A stretch of 64,000 bases of DNA from Streptomyces sp. NBC_01314. GTDB taxonomy: Bacteria; Actinomycetota; Actinomycetes; Streptomycetales; Streptomycetaceae. The translations under genes and the position numbers were made by a program. The stretch is taken from assembly GCF_041435215.1 (NCBI RefSeq), contig NZ_CP108394.1:1736001-1800000 (forward strand). Direction: 5' to 3'. Shown in pieces: positions 1 to 9,002 of the stretch (its first letter is position 1; every line of letters begins with the position of its first letter). The notes below the pieces were generated by a model, which made no database searches, was not told where the DNA came from, and saw nothing but the letters and a program-made list of their open reading frames with translations.

Positions 1-640
1 GGTGATCCTCCACATCCACGGCGGCGGCATGATCGTCGGCAACAACCGGGTCGGGGTGGACGCGCCGCCGGCCAGGGCGCGGGAGCTGGGCGCGGTCGTG
101 GTGTCCGTGGAGTACCGGCTCGCTCCCGAGCATCCGCATCCGGCGCCCGTCGAGGATGTCTACGCGGGCCTGCTGTGGACGGCCGAGCACGCGGAAGAGA
201 GCGGCGGCGACGCCGAGCGGATCGTCATCGCGGGGGCGAGTGCGGGCGGTGGCCTGACCGCCGCGCCGGCGTTGCTCACGCGGGACCGGAAGGGGCCCAG
301 GCCGATCGGGCAGGTGTTTGCTGTGCCCGATGCTCGACGACCGCAACGACACGCCGTCCGCCCACCGGATGGCGGGGCGGGGGGTGGGACCGGACGGCCA
401 ACGAAACCGGGTGGACGGCGCTGCTCGGTGAGCGGCGGGGTGGGCCCGAGGTTTCCGAGTACGCGGCGCCTGCGCGGGCGAAGGACCTGAGCGGATTGCC
501 TCCGGCGTTCATCGATGTGGGGTCCGGGGAGACGCTCCGGGACGAGGCCGTCGCGTATGCGTCCCGGCTGTGGCAGGCGGGTGGGGTTGCCGACCTTCCT
601 GTCGGCCCGGTCGGTGTCGGGCCCGCGGTGCCCGTGCTCG
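1..640 (+). pseudogene. Alpha/beta-hydrolase (HSL-type esterase) remnant, cut by the window edge
   Basis: The first frame shows the oxyanion-hole motif HGGG near the left edge, the EYRLAPEHP motif of hormone-sensitive-lipase-type esterases, and the nucleophile elbow GASAGG (usually GDSAGG). Around base 330 the reading frame shifts: the expected continuation (MLDDRNDTPSAH, then TANETGWTALLGE, then PPAFIDVGSGETLRDEA) is spread over two other frames. The region that should hold the catalytic His is garbled (near 600-640). At least two frameshifts and the loss of the C-terminal His motif make this a pseudogene. The true start lies left of the window. The family assignment is firm; the exact break points are approximate. 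Confidence 0.8.
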
Positions 641-1034
641 GCCTGCCCGGTTCCTGGGACGGCGCGCGGACCGCGTTGCGGTTCACCGCCGAGTGCAGCG
701 CGCAGGACCCTGGTGAGCGGGTGGTCCACGCCGACGACCTCGGCGGGATCGCCCTGCTCGCCGAACTAATCGCACCGGGGGCCGAACCGGCGCCGGGCAT
801 GCGGGACTTGGAGCGGGCCGCCGCCGATTCACCCTGGATGCTCGCCACGCTCCACGCGGTCGCCTCCACCGCCGGCCTGCGGGCGGCCGCCACCGGCGTC
901 AACGTCCACCACTCCACCCTCCAGGACCGCCTGCCCCACGCCGAGGCCCTCCTCGGCTGGCACGTCCGCACCCCCAGGGCCGCCTCCGACTCCATCTGGC
1001 CCTCACCATGCGGCGCTTGGCCCGCGGCGGCTGA
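641..1034 (+). pseudogene. PucR/CdaR-type regulator C-terminal remnant
   Basis: After the esterase remnant, the same frame runs into text typical of the C-terminal HTH of PucR-family regulators: a DLGGIALLAEL segment, then HHSTLQDRLPHAEALLGW and, after a one-base frameshift at about 975, PQGRLRLHLALTMRRLARGG followed by a stop at 1032-1034. The N-terminal sensory part is absent. The esterase and regulator fragments therefore look joined by a deletion. Assignment rests on remembered family similarity, not on a search. Confidence 0.6.
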
Positions 1035-1310
1035 GCAACCGCCCTCGACGGCGACACGGCTTCAGGAACGGCGGCGACAGGGCTTCCCGGGAGGCACCGG
1101 GCGGCCGCGGCGCACCACGGCCGAGCCCGGCCGCCGCCCCACTCGCCACCACCGCCGCCCCGCACCTCGCGCCCCGCCCCACCCCCGCGCCCCGCGCCCC
1201 GTATGCCGAGACGAATCGCCGCCCCCGTCAGGCAAGTTGTCCTGCCTGTACCGTCGCGCCCTCGCGGACGTTACCGTTCGGTAGAAATCCTGCTTCCGGA
1301 GGTGTTCCGA

Positions 1311-2735
1311 ATGGGTGTCGACCGTGCGCCGGGTCTCGTGGAGTGCGCTCGTGCGCTGGCCGCCGGGGAGGTGACGTCGAGGGCGCTCGTGGAGAAGACG
1401 CTTGCCCGGATCGAGGCGAGTCAGGGGACCGTGAACGCGTTCCGCCGGGTGCGGGCCGAGGCGGCGCTGATGGAGGCCGACGCCGCGGACAAGGAACTGG
1501 CGCAGGGCGGGCGGCGGCCCCTGCTCGGCGTGCCGGTGGCCGTCAAGGACGACATGGACGTGGCGGGCGAACCGACCGCGTTCGGCTGCCAGGGGGAGTT
1601 CCCCTCGCTGCCGGAGGACGGCGAGGCCGTACGGCGGCTGCGCGCGGCCGGGGCGATCGTCGTCGGCAAGACCAACACGTGCGAGCTGGGGCAGTGGCCG
1701 TTCACGGAGGGGCCGGCCTTCGGCGCCACCCGCAATCCCTGGCACCCGGACCACACCCCGGGCGGCTCCTCCGGCGGTTCGGCGGCGGCCGTGGCCGCGG
1801 GGCTCGTGCCGGCCGCGCTGGGCTCCGACGGCGCCGGCTCGGTGCGTATCCCGGCCTCCTGGACGCATCTCATCGGCATCAAGCCCCAGCGCGGCCGCAT
1901 CTCGACCTGGCCGCACGCGGAGTCCTTCCAGGGCATCACCGTCAACGGCACCCTCGCCCGCACGGTCGCCGACGCCGCCCTCCTCCTGGACGCGGCGAGC
2001 GGCAACCACGAGGGCGACCTGCACCGGCCGACCGCCATCGACGCCTCCGAGGCCGTACGGCGGGATCCGGGGCGGCTGAGAATCGCCTTGTCCCTGAAGC
2101 CGCCGTTCACCGCGCTCCCCGCGCGGCTCGACCCCCGCGTGCAGGAGCGGGTGCGGGCCGTGGCGGAACGGCTCGCCGCGCTCGGGCATGTGGTGGAGGA
2201 GGCGGAACCCCGGTACGGGCAGATCGGGCTGACCTTCATCCCGCGCGCCACCGCCGGCATCGCCGAACGGGTCGGCGCCATCACCGAGCAGGGCCTCCTC
2301 GACCGGCGCACCCTCGACGCCGCCCGCCTCGGCCGGCTGCTCGGCGGGGCGCCCCTGCGGCTGGCCCGCCGTGCGGAGGTCACGCTGCACCGACGGATCG
2401 GCGCGCTCTTCACGTCGTACGACGTGCTGCTGGCGCCGACGACCGCCGCTCCCCCGCCGCGCGTCGGCTCCATGCTGAACCTCGGCGGACTCGGCACCGA
2501 CCGCGCGATGATCGCGGCCTGTCCGTTCGCGTGGCCGTGGAACGTACTGGGCTGGCCCGGCGTGAACGTACCGGCGGGGTTCGTGGACGACGGGCTGCCG
2601 GTGGGCGCGCAGTTGCTCGGCCCGGCGAACAGCGAGCCCCTGCTGCTGTCGCTGGCCGCGCAGTTGGAGGCGGACCAGCGCTGGCACGAGAAGTGGCCGC
2701 CGCAGCGGAGCACCGCGGATTCACCCGCGGTGTGA
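1311..2735 (+). CDS. Amidase, amidase-signature family
   Basis: A 474-residue amidase-signature enzyme that would hydrolyse an amide in the cytoplasm; the substrate cannot be read from sequence. The Ser-cisSer-Lys triad is visible: Lys79 in VPVAVKDDMDV, Ser153 in the GGSSGGSAAAVAAG signature, and nucleophile Ser177 in GSDGAGSVRIP. The 24-residue gap between the two serines matches the family. The open frame extends to 1203, but the ATG at 1311 has GGAGG at 1298-1302, eight bases upstream, and sits where homologues begin. No signal peptide is seen. It stands alone: the gene upstream is broken and the next gene starts 90 bp downstream. It is intact in the middle of a decayed flank. Confidence 0.88.
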   Translation: MGVDRAPGLVECARALAAGEVTSRALVEKTLARIEASQGTVNAFRRVRAEAALMEADAADKELAQGGRRPLLGVPVAVKDDMDVAGEPTAFGCQGEFPSLPEDGEAVRRLRAAGAIVVGKTNTCELGQWPFTEGPAFGATRNPWHPDHTPGGSSGGSAAAVAAGLVPAALGSDGAGSVRIPASWTHLIGIKPQRGRISTWPHAESFQGITVNGTLARTVADAALLLDAASGNHEGDLHRPTAIDASEAVRRDPGRLRIALSLKPPFTALPARLDPRVQERVRAVAERLAALGHVVEEAEPRYGQIGLTFIPRATAGIAERVGAITEQGLLDRRTLDAARLGRLLGGAPLRLARRAEVTLHRRIGALFTSYDVLLAPTTAAPPPRVGSMLNLGGLGTDRAMIAACPFAWPWNVLGWPGVNVPAGFVDDGLPVGAQLLGPANSEPLLLSLAAQLEADQRWHEKWPPQRSTADSPAV

Positions 2736-2825
2736 GCCGATCGGGTCGTGCGGTGGGTGAGCCGCCCACCGCACGTGCGGTGTCAGCGGGTTCGGCGCCC
2801 GCGATGTGACCCGTACGCTGTGACC

Positions 2826-3044
2826 ATGGTCGAAGCGTCGATGGTCGGGCTGATGGGACGGGTGACCGGTGCGGTCGGTCCCGGGCTCGTCGGCGAGGTG
2901 ATCGTCCGGGTGCGGGGCGGCGCCGAGCACTTTCTCGCGTACCCCGCCTCCGCGAAGGACCGGATCGCGCCGGGGACGCTCGTGATGGTGATGGAGTATC
3001 TGCCGCCGCGCACGGTGTACGTGTCGGCGGCGTACGACAGTTGA
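2826..3044 (+). CDS. Small NfeD-like OB-fold protein
   Basis: A 72-residue protein with a beta-rich pattern (GLMGRVTGAVGPGLVGEVIVRVRGG, then a hydrophobic strand ending VSAAYDS) like the soluble C-terminal OB domain of NfeD proteins. There is no membrane segment, so this is the short form. It lies 153 bp upstream of a flotillin-like gene, and NfeD-flotillin pairs are a conserved arrangement in bacteria thought to act in membrane microdomains. The start is the ATG at 2826, where the conserved domain begins; the open frame extends back to 2748 without family similarity. Function is inferred mainly from the pairing. Confidence 0.75.
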   Translation: MVEASMVGLMGRVTGAVGPGLVGEVIVRVRGGAEHFLAYPASAKDRIAPGTLVMVMEYLPPRTVYVSAAYDS

Positions 3045-3197
3045 CGGTCCGCAGGGTCCCCGGGTCGCGCTCTGTCGGCCTTCGGGCACCGGTTCGCATC
3101 AGGACTGCAACAACGGTCCCTCGATACCTGTACCACCGCTGAACCACGCGGGACACTCCCGACGTTCGGTGCCGAAAGGGCACCTGGCTGAGGGGGT

Positions 3198-4622
3198 ATG
3201 CCGATGTTCGTCGGCATGATCGTAGGGGCGACCGTAGGAGCCGCCCTGGTAGTGATCGGTCTGTTCAAACTGATGTGGCGGGTCGCCGAACCCAACGAGG
3301 CGCTCATCATCTCCGGCTCCAAGACCAAGATGGAGGGTCTGGAGGAGGGCATGAACTTCCGCATCGTCACGGGGCGCGGCACGCTCGTGATGCCCGGTGT
3401 GCAGGCGGTGCGCAAGCTCTCGCTCGACCTGAACCAGACCGAGCTGTCCGTGGACTGCGTGACCCATCAGGGCATTCCGCTGAAGATCCGTGGTGTCGTC
3501 ATCTTCAAGGTGGGCGACGACTTCGTGTCCATCGCCAACGCGGCCCGTCGCTTCCTCGACCAGCAGAAACGCGTCTCGGAACGGGTGCACAACGTGTTCG
3601 CCGGTCATCTCCGTTCCATCGTGGGCGGTTTGACGGTCGAGGACATGATCCGCGACCGCGACAAGCTGACCGGCCAGACACGGGCGGCGTGCGGTACGGA
3701 GATGGAGAAGCTGGGTCTGATCGTCGACTCGCTGCAGATCCACGAGATCGAGGACCCGACCGGCTACATCAAGAACCTGGCCATGCCGCACGCGGCGGCC
3801 GTCCAGCGGGACGCCCGTATCGCGCAGGCCGAGGCCAACCGGCTCGCCACCGAGGCCGAGCAGATGGCCGCGGCGCGGATGGCGGAGGCCACCCGGGACA
3901 GCGAGATCCTCCAGGCCGGCTACCAGGCCGAGCGGGACAAGGCCGCCGCGGAGTCCAAGCAGGCCGGCCCGCTCGCCGAGGCGGCCGCCCTGCAGGAGGT
4001 CGTCGTCCAGGAGACCCGGGTCGCGCAGCTGGCGGCGGCCCGGCGCGAGCAGCAGCTGCAGGCGGACGTCCGCAAGCCGGCCGACGCCAAGGCCTACGAG
4101 AAACGGACTCTCGCCGAGGCCGAGCGCGACGCCCGTATCTCCGCCGCCCAGGCCAAGGCCAAGGAGACCGAACTCGCGGCCGCCGCCGAGGCGACCGCGA
4201 CCCAGATCTCGGGTGAGGCCGAGGCCGCCGCCCGGCAGGCCAAGGGGCTCGCCGCCGCCGAGGCCACGCGCGCGAAGGGGCTCGCCGAGGCCGAGGGCAT
4301 CAAGGCGCGGGCCGCCGCGCTGGCCGAGAACCAGGAGGCGGTGATCGCGCAGCAACTGGCCGAGCAGTGGCCGGAGATCGTGCGGGCCGGTGCGTCCGCG
4401 TTCGGCAACGTCGACAACATGGTGCTGCTCAACGGGGCCGACGGCATGGCGGACGTGTTCGCCAAGGCGCTCACGATGGGTGGGACGGGGCTGGGACTGG
4501 CTCGACAGTTGCTGTCCTCGATGAACCAGAACGGAGTGCCCGCCGGCGGCTCGGCAGGAGTCAATGGGGTGCCTGTGGAGAAGGTGGTCGTGGAGAAGGT
4601 GCAGGTCGACAGGGAGTCGTAG
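3198..4622 (+). CDS. Flotillin-like SPFH-domain membrane protein
   Basis: A 474-residue flotillin/YqiK-type protein. One N-terminal hydrophobic segment (about residues 3-24) anchors it. The SPFH/band-7 domain follows (about 28-210; EALIISGSKTK, then TVEDMIRDRDKLT). A long Ala/Glu-rich coiled coil fills about 210-390, with repeated AEA/AEAE heptads. The C-terminal tail is glycine-rich and ends in hydrophilic KVVVEKVQVDRES. Flotillins oligomerise and organise membrane domains. The NfeD-like gene just upstream supports this. The start at 3198 follows a purine-rich GAGGGGG. No downstream partner shares the operon; the next gene follows a hairpin repeat. Confidence 0.9.
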   Translation: MPMFVGMIVGATVGAALVVIGLFKLMWRVAEPNEALIISGSKTKMEGLEEGMNFRIVTGRGTLVMPGVQAVRKLSLDLNQTELSVDCVTHQGIPLKIRGVVIFKVGDDFVSIANAARRFLDQQKRVSERVHNVFAGHLRSIVGGLTVEDMIRDRDKLTGQTRAACGTEMEKLGLIVDSLQIHEIEDPTGYIKNLAMPHAAAVQRDARIAQAEANRLATEAEQMAAARMAEATRDSEILQAGYQAERDKAAAESKQAGPLAEAAALQEVVVQETRVAQLAAARREQQLQADVRKPADAKAYEKRTLAEAERDARISAAQAKAKETELAAAAEATATQISGEAEAAARQAKGLAAAEATRAKGLAEAEGIKARAAALAENQEAVIAQQLAEQWPEIVRAGASAFGNVDNMVLLNGADGMADVFAKALTMGGTGLGLARQLLSSMNQNGVPAGGSAGVNGVPVEKVVVEKVQVDRES

Positions 4623-4682
4623 CGCCGCAGTCCCGACTGTGAGTCGTCGGCTGCGGGTTGCTTGTGGCTTGTCGCGCAGTTC

Positions 4683-4706
4683 CCCGCGCCCCTGAAGGGG
4701 CGCGGG
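4683..4706. repeat. GC-rich hairpin of a dispersed Streptomyces extragenic type
   Basis: A perfect 11-bp inverted repeat (CCCGCGCCCCT, GA loop, AGGGGCGCGGG) preceded by GCGCAGTTCC. I recognise this string as a dispersed intergenic palindrome common in Streptomyces genomes. It follows the flotillin stop by 60 bp and may terminate it. It overlaps the upstream side of the PemK-like gene, so that gene must be transcribed from inside or through it. Confidence 0.6.
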
Positions 4707-4720
4707 TTAGCGTGTGGGCT

Positions 4721-5167
4721 GTGACTTCCTTCGCTGATCAAGAAGTGCCCGGGCGCCACGGCCCCACCGCCACCACCGAGGCCGATCCCCGTGATGTCGG
4801 GCGGGTGCGGACCGAGTACTCGCCCGCGCATGACGGGGATCCCGATCCCGGGGAGATCGTCTGGACGTGGGTGCCGTTCGAGGAGAACGACGGGCGGGGG
4901 AAGGACCGGCCCGTGCTCGTGGTGGCCCGGGAGGCCGCCGGGACGTTGCTCGCCGTGCAGTTGTCCAGCAAGCGGCATGACGGGGACCGGGAGTGGGTGC
5001 CGATCGGGAGTGGGCCGTGGGATCGGTCCGGGCGGGATTCCTGGGTGGATGTCGACCGGGTGCTGCGGCTGCATGAGGCGGGGATGCGGCGGGAGGCGTG
5101 CGCGTTGGACCGGATGCGGTTCAACTCCGTTGTGCTCCGGTTGCGGGAACGGTACGGATGGCGATAG
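4721..5167 (+). CDS. PemK/MazF-like growth-inhibitor-fold protein
   Basis: A 148-residue protein of the PemK/MazF (CcdB-like SH3 barrel) superfamily, widespread in Streptomyces. The core is visible: GEIVWTWVPF, then GKDRPVLVVAR, LLAVQLSSKRH, and WVDVDRVLRLH. In toxins the GRPVLV-type strand and the following Ser/Thr form the RNase site. No antitoxin gene (AbrB- or MetJ-like) lies on either side, so an active toxin role is doubtful; this may be a solitary housekeeping relative. I chose the GTG at 4721 because homologues begin VTSFAD; a GTG at 4712 is also possible, and both lie right after the hairpin. Confidence 0.72.
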   Translation: MTSFADQEVPGRHGPTATTEADPRDVGRVRTEYSPAHDGDPDPGEIVWTWVPFEENDGRGKDRPVLVVAREAAGTLLAVQLSSKRHDGDREWVPIGSGPWDRSGRDSWVDVDRVLRLHEAGMRREACALDRMRFNSVVLRLRERYGWR

Positions 5168-5200
5168 GCCGGGTGGCGACAGGCCGGGCGCCGGACGCGG

Positions 5201-5253
5201 GTCGATGGGGCTTGTGGCGCCCACGTGGCGGAGCCGCGTATCGACACAGCCCC
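5201..5253. repeat. Dispersed extragenic repeat between convergent genes
   Basis: The stretch contains GTCGAT at 5201-5206 paired with ATCGAC at 5240-5245, and GGGGCT at 5207-5212 able to pair with AGCCCC at 5248-5253. The arms are interleaved rather than nested, so the two stems compete or form a pseudoknot. The string resembles a common Streptomyces intergenic repeat. It lies between the converging PemK-like and PARG-like genes and may act as a bidirectional terminator. Confidence 0.4.
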
Positions 5254-5260
5254 GCGCGCC

Positions 5261-6085
5261 TCACAAGCGGGGGCTGAGCTCCTGTTCGAAGGCGCTCCGG
5301 ACCACCGCGCCCTTCGTGCGGTCCAGTACCCCGAACACCACGTGCTCGAAGGTGCCGTCGAACCTGCCACCGTCCATGAGCAGGGCCCTGAACGCCGCCG
5401 CCACCTGCGTCGGGTCGTTGCCGAACACCCCGCAGCCCCAGGCGCCGAGGACCAGTCGGCGGTAGCCGTGAGCCGCTGCTGTCTCCAGGACGCGTTCCGC
5501 GCGTACGGCCAACGCGCGCGGCAGTTCCGGGGCGCGCTCCGGTGTCGTACGCAGGACGACCGACGCGTTCGGGGCAGCGGAGGTCAGGAAGCCGGTGGTG
5601 TACGGGGTGTCGAGGAGGGCGCCGCGGTCGTCCCGGAAGACGGGTACGGCGGGTGAGTGGATGACACGGTCCGTGTAGAACGGGTCGCGGTGGGTGCGGT
5701 GGTGGGCGTAGAAGGCGGGGGCCTCGCGGACGCAGGTGTAGAGCGCGGAGGCCCGGCAGAGGGCTTCCTCCTGGGCCTGGGCGCCGTTCAGGTAGCCGCC
5801 GCCGGGGTTGCGGGCGGAGGAGAAGTTGAGGACGGCCACAGGGGCGTCGGTGGCCGTCAGTCGGTGGGCCGCTTCCAGGCTGCTCTCGCCGGTGACCTCG
5901 ATGGTCGGTTTCACCGGGCTGACCCGTGGTGTTTCCACCGGATCCGGGCCGTACAGGCGGGTGCCGGCCCGCGCTGTCTCCACCTCGGCCGCGAGGGACA
6001 CCTCATGGCCGGCGGGCGCGCGATAGCGTCCGGCCGCGACGATTCTCTCGGTTTCGCGTGCGATTCCCCGTAGGCGGGCGCTCAT
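5261..6085 (-). CDS. Microbial PARG-like macro-domain protein (TIGR02452 type)
   Basis: A 274-residue protein of the bacterial poly(ADP-ribose) glycohydrolase-like family, expected to cleave ADP-ribose from modified proteins. The PARG signature GGGYLNGAQAQEE is present (GGG, spacer, QEE with the catalytic Glu pair). The macro-domain phosphate loop appears later as GAWGCGVFGND. The N-terminal helical region begins MSARLRGIARET, and I place the start at the ATG at 6085 because the family begins there; the frame stays open to 6367 without similarity. It converges on the PemK-like gene and diverges from egtA. No NAD-dependent ADP-ribosyltransferase is nearby to define its target. Confidence 0.82.
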   Translation of the reverse strand: MSARLRGIARETERIVAAGRYRAPAGHEVSLAAEVETARAGTRLYGPDPVETPRVSPVKPTIEVTGESSLEAAHRLTATDAPVAVLNFSSARNPGGGYLNGAQAQEEALCRASALYTCVREAPAFYAHHRTHRDPFYTDRVIHSPAVPVFRDDRGALLDTPYTTGFLTSAAPNASVVLRTTPERAPELPRALAVRAERVLETAAAHGYRRLVLGAWGCGVFGNDPTQVAAAFRALLMDGGRFDGTFEHVVFGVLDRTKGAVVRSAFEQELSPRL

Positions 6086-6384
6086 GACGCCACCCCGCAT
6101 GCCGCGAGCGGCGCGTACTCCCCCGTCGTGCTCATGGGCGCATCCTGGGCGATGCTGGTGAGTGACCGCAACGGGGTTTCCTCGTGTGAATGATCCGGCA
6201 CGGGTACGGGAAGAGGTGCCTGAACTTCCCGAAAACAGAGATCGACAATCCGCATTGTCATGATGTGTCCCCTTGTGCGAAAGCGGCACGAGGGTTTTGG
6301 GTGGGACGAGCGCCGCCGGTCCGCCCCATCGGGATCGGATCGACGGCTTGGCCGACGAGATGGGCATCTCAGGAGGATCCCGAC

Positions 6385-7659
6385 ATGTCAGATTCGCTGA
6401 GTGGCTGTACGGAGCAACGCTCCGCGGTCACCGAGGCGGAGGTGGAGGCCCTGGTACGGGGCATCTGCTTCAAGACCGGTCCACCCCGCACCCTCGGTGT
6501 CGAACTGGAATGGCACGTCCACGAGCTGCGTGATCCGCGGCTCCCGGCAACACCCGCACGACTCGAAGCGGCCTACGCCGCACTGCGGACCCTGACCCTG
6601 AACTCACCCCTGACCGTCGAGCCCGGCGGCCAGCTGGAGCTCAGCTCGGCGCCGGCCGCCTCCCTGATGGAGTGCGTCGGGTCCGTCTCGGCCGACCTCG
6701 CCGCCGTACGCGCCACACTGCGCGAGGCGGATCTCGGCATCAGCGGCTTCGGCCACGAACCCTGGAACTCCCCGACCCGCTACCTCCACGAGCCCCGGTA
6801 CGACGCGATGGAGATCTATCTCGACCGCTTCGGACCCGAGGGGCGGTCCATGATGTGCTCCTCCGCCTCGGTGCAGGTGTGTCTCGACGCCGGGTTCGAG
6901 GAGCCGGGCCCCCTCGGTCACCGGCGGCGCTGGTGGCTGGCGCACCAGCTCGGCGCGGTGCTGGTGGCCGCGTTCGCGCACTCGCCGCTGGCGCGGGGCC
7001 GGATCACCGGCTGGAAGTCGACCCGGCAGGCGCTGTGGGCGGCGATGGACCCGGCGCGTACCGACGCCCCGGAGCTGGACGGCGACCCGCGCGGAGCGTG
7101 GGCGGGGCTGGTGCTGGACGCGCCCGTGATGTGCGTACGGGCGGACGAGGGTCCCTGGGGGGTGCCCGGGGCGATGACGTTCCGGGAGTGGACAAGATCC
7201 GACACCCCGCCGAGCCGCGCCGACCTCGACTACCACCTGACGACGCTGTTCCCGCCGGTGCGCCCGCGCGGCCACCTGGAGCTCCGCATGATCGACGCGC
7301 AGCCCGGCGAGGACGGGTGGATCGTGCCGCTCGCCGTGACGGCGGCGCTGTTCGACGACCCGGAGGCCGCGGAGATCGCCTATCGGACCGTCAAGCCCCT
7401 CGCCGAGCGGGCGGGTTCGCAGCCGCCACCGCGCAATCCGCTGTGGGACGCGGCCACCCGTGACGGTTTGGCCGATCCCGAACTGCGGGACGCGGCGGCC
7501 GTCTGCTTCGCCGCGGCGGCCGAGGCGCTGCCCCGGCTCGGCGCGAGTTCCGAGGTGCGGGACGCGGTCGCGGCGTACACCGACCGCTATGTGGCCCGGG
7601 GCCGCTGCCCCGCCGACGATCTCCTCGACCTGTTCCACGGGAAGGACCTCCCCGCATGA
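6385..7659 (+). CDS. egtA: Ergothioneine biosynthesis glutamate-cysteine ligase EgtA
   Basis: A 424-residue glutamate-cysteine ligase of the actinobacterial EgtA type. It makes gamma-glutamylcysteine, the sulfur donor used by EgtB. Family marks include LGVELEWHVHEL near residue 36, PGGQLELSS around 77-85, and the C-terminal HLELRMIDAQPG. The start is the ATG at 6385, with a perfect AGGAGG at 6371-6376. It is the first gene of egtABCD and overlaps egtB by 4 bp (ATGA), so the two are translationally coupled. Length and context are normal. Confidence 0.93.
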   Translation: MSDSLSGCTEQRSAVTEAEVEALVRGICFKTGPPRTLGVELEWHVHELRDPRLPATPARLEAAYAALRTLTLNSPLTVEPGGQLELSSAPAASLMECVGSVSADLAAVRATLREADLGISGFGHEPWNSPTRYLHEPRYDAMEIYLDRFGPEGRSMMCSSASVQVCLDAGFEEPGPLGHRRRWWLAHQLGAVLVAAFAHSPLARGRITGWKSTRQALWAAMDPARTDAPELDGDPRGAWAGLVLDAPVMCVRADEGPWGVPGAMTFREWTRSDTPPSRADLDYHLTTLFPPVRPRGHLELRMIDAQPGEDGWIVPLAVTAALFDDPEAAEIAYRTVKPLAERAGSQPPPRNPLWDAATRDGLADPELRDAAAVCFAAAAEALPRLGASSEVRDAVAAYTDRYVARGRCPADDLLDLFHGKDLPA

Positions 7660-9002
7660 CCGCACCCGAGACGTCGGCCCCGACGGCCGACGCCGACCCC
7701 GGCATACTCCGGGAGCGCGCGCTGGCGGCGCTGACCACGGCCCGGGCCCGCACCGCGCTCCTGACCAATGCCGTCGACGAACCCGATCTCACCGCGCAGC
7801 ACTCGCCGCTGATGTCCCCGCTGGTGTGGGACCTCGCCCACATCGGCAACCAGGAGGAGCTGTGGCTGCTGCGCAACGTCGCCGGGCGGGAGGCGATGCG
7901 GCCCGAGATCGACGGGCTGTACGACGCCTTCGAGCATCCGCGTGCCGCGCGGTCCTCGCTGCCGCTGCTGGCTCCCGAGGAGGCCCGGCAGTATCTGCAC
8001 GAGGTGCGCGGCCGGGCCCTTGACGTGCTGGAGAGCGCCGACTTCCACGGCACCCGGCTGACCGACGCGGGTTTCGCGTTCGGCATGATCGCCCAGCACG
8101 AACAGCAGCACGACGAGACGATGTTGATCACCCATCAGCTCCGCCGGGGCCCCGCCGTGCTGTCGGCACCGGACCCGCAGCCCGTCCCCTTGTTCACGGG
8201 CCCTGCCGAAGTCCTCGTGCCCGGCGGGGAGTTCATCATGGGCACCTCGACCGAGCCGTGGGCGCTGGACAACGAGCGGCCCGCGCACCGGCGGACCGTC
8301 CCGCCGTTCCACATCGACACCACGCCGGTGACGAACGGCGCGTACCAGGCGTTCCTCGCGGACGGCGGCTACGACGACGAACGCTGGTGGACGGCCGAGG
8401 GCTGGGACCACATCCGTGCGCACGGCATCCACGCGCCGCTGTTCTGGCGGCGCGACGGCCGGCAGTGGCTGCGGCGGCGATTCGGCGTCACCGAGGTCGT
8501 ACCGGCCGACGAGCCGGTGCTGCACGTGTGCTGGTACGAGGCGGACGCGTACGCCCGCTGGGCGGGGCGCCGGCTGCCCACCGAGGCCGAGTGGGAGAAG
8601 GCGGCCCGGCACGACCCCGTCACCGGCCGTTCGGCCCGCTACCCGTGGGGCGACGCCGACCCGACGCCAGAACACGCCAACCTCGGGCAGCGGCATCTGC
8701 GCCCGGCACCGGCCGGCAGCTATCCGGTGGGTGAATCACCGCTGGGTGTACGGCAGTTGATCGGTGACGTGTGGGAGTGGACGTCGAGCGACTTCCTGCC
8801 CTACCCGGGGTTCACGGCGTTCCCGTACAAGGAGTACTCGGAGGTGTTCTTCGGCCCCGAGTACAAGGTGCTGCGCGGTGGCGCGTTCGCCGTGGACCAG
8901 GTGGCGTGCCGGGGGACGTTCCGCAACTGGGACTATCCGATCCGGCGGCAGATCTTCAGCGGGTTCCGCACGGCGCGGGACGCCTCCCCCGAGGTCGTCT
9001 GA
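7656..9002 (+). CDS. egtB: Hercynine oxygenase / sulfoxide synthase EgtB
   Basis: A 448-residue non-haem iron enzyme that joins gamma-glutamylcysteine to hercynine. The N-terminal DinB-like half carries the iron ligands: His62 in DLAHIGNQEE, plus His148 and His152 in the HX3HXE motif (HEQQHDE). The C-terminal FGE/sulfatase-modifying-type half is visible from about residue 190 (VPGGEFIMGTS) through WTSSDFLPYPGF to the GGAFAV and FRNWDYP motifs. It overlaps egtA upstream (ATGA) and egtC by one base downstream (TGATG). Nothing is missing. Confidence 0.95.
   Translation: MTAPETSAPTADADPGILRERALAALTTARARTALLTNAVDEPDLTAQHSPLMSPLVWDLAHIGNQEELWLLRNVAGREAMRPEIDGLYDAFEHPRAARSSLPLLAPEEARQYLHEVRGRALDVLESADFHGTRLTDAGFAFGMIAQHEQQHDETMLITHQLRRGPAVLSAPDPQPVPLFTGPAEVLVPGGEFIMGTSTEPWALDNERPAHRRTVPPFHIDTTPVTNGAYQAFLADGGYDDERWWTAEGWDHIRAHGIHAPLFWRRDGRQWLRRRFGVTEVVPADEPVLHVCWYEADAYARWAGRRLPTEAEWEKAARHDPVTGRSARYPWGDADPTPEHANLGQRHLRPAPAGSYPVGESPLGVRQLIGDVWEWTSSDFLPYPGFTAFPYKEYSEVFFGPEYKVLRGGAFAVDQVACRGTFRNWDYPIRRQIFSGFRTARDASPEVV

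Noticed and set aside
1062..2687. A 541-codon open frame opposite the amidase
   Set aside because: The amidase on the plus strand has full catalytic motifs and a ribosome-binding site; the opposite frame has neither.
4721..5167. A toxin-antitoxin module
   Set aside because: Only the PemK/MazF-like protein is present; no antitoxin-like small ORF overlaps or precedes it.
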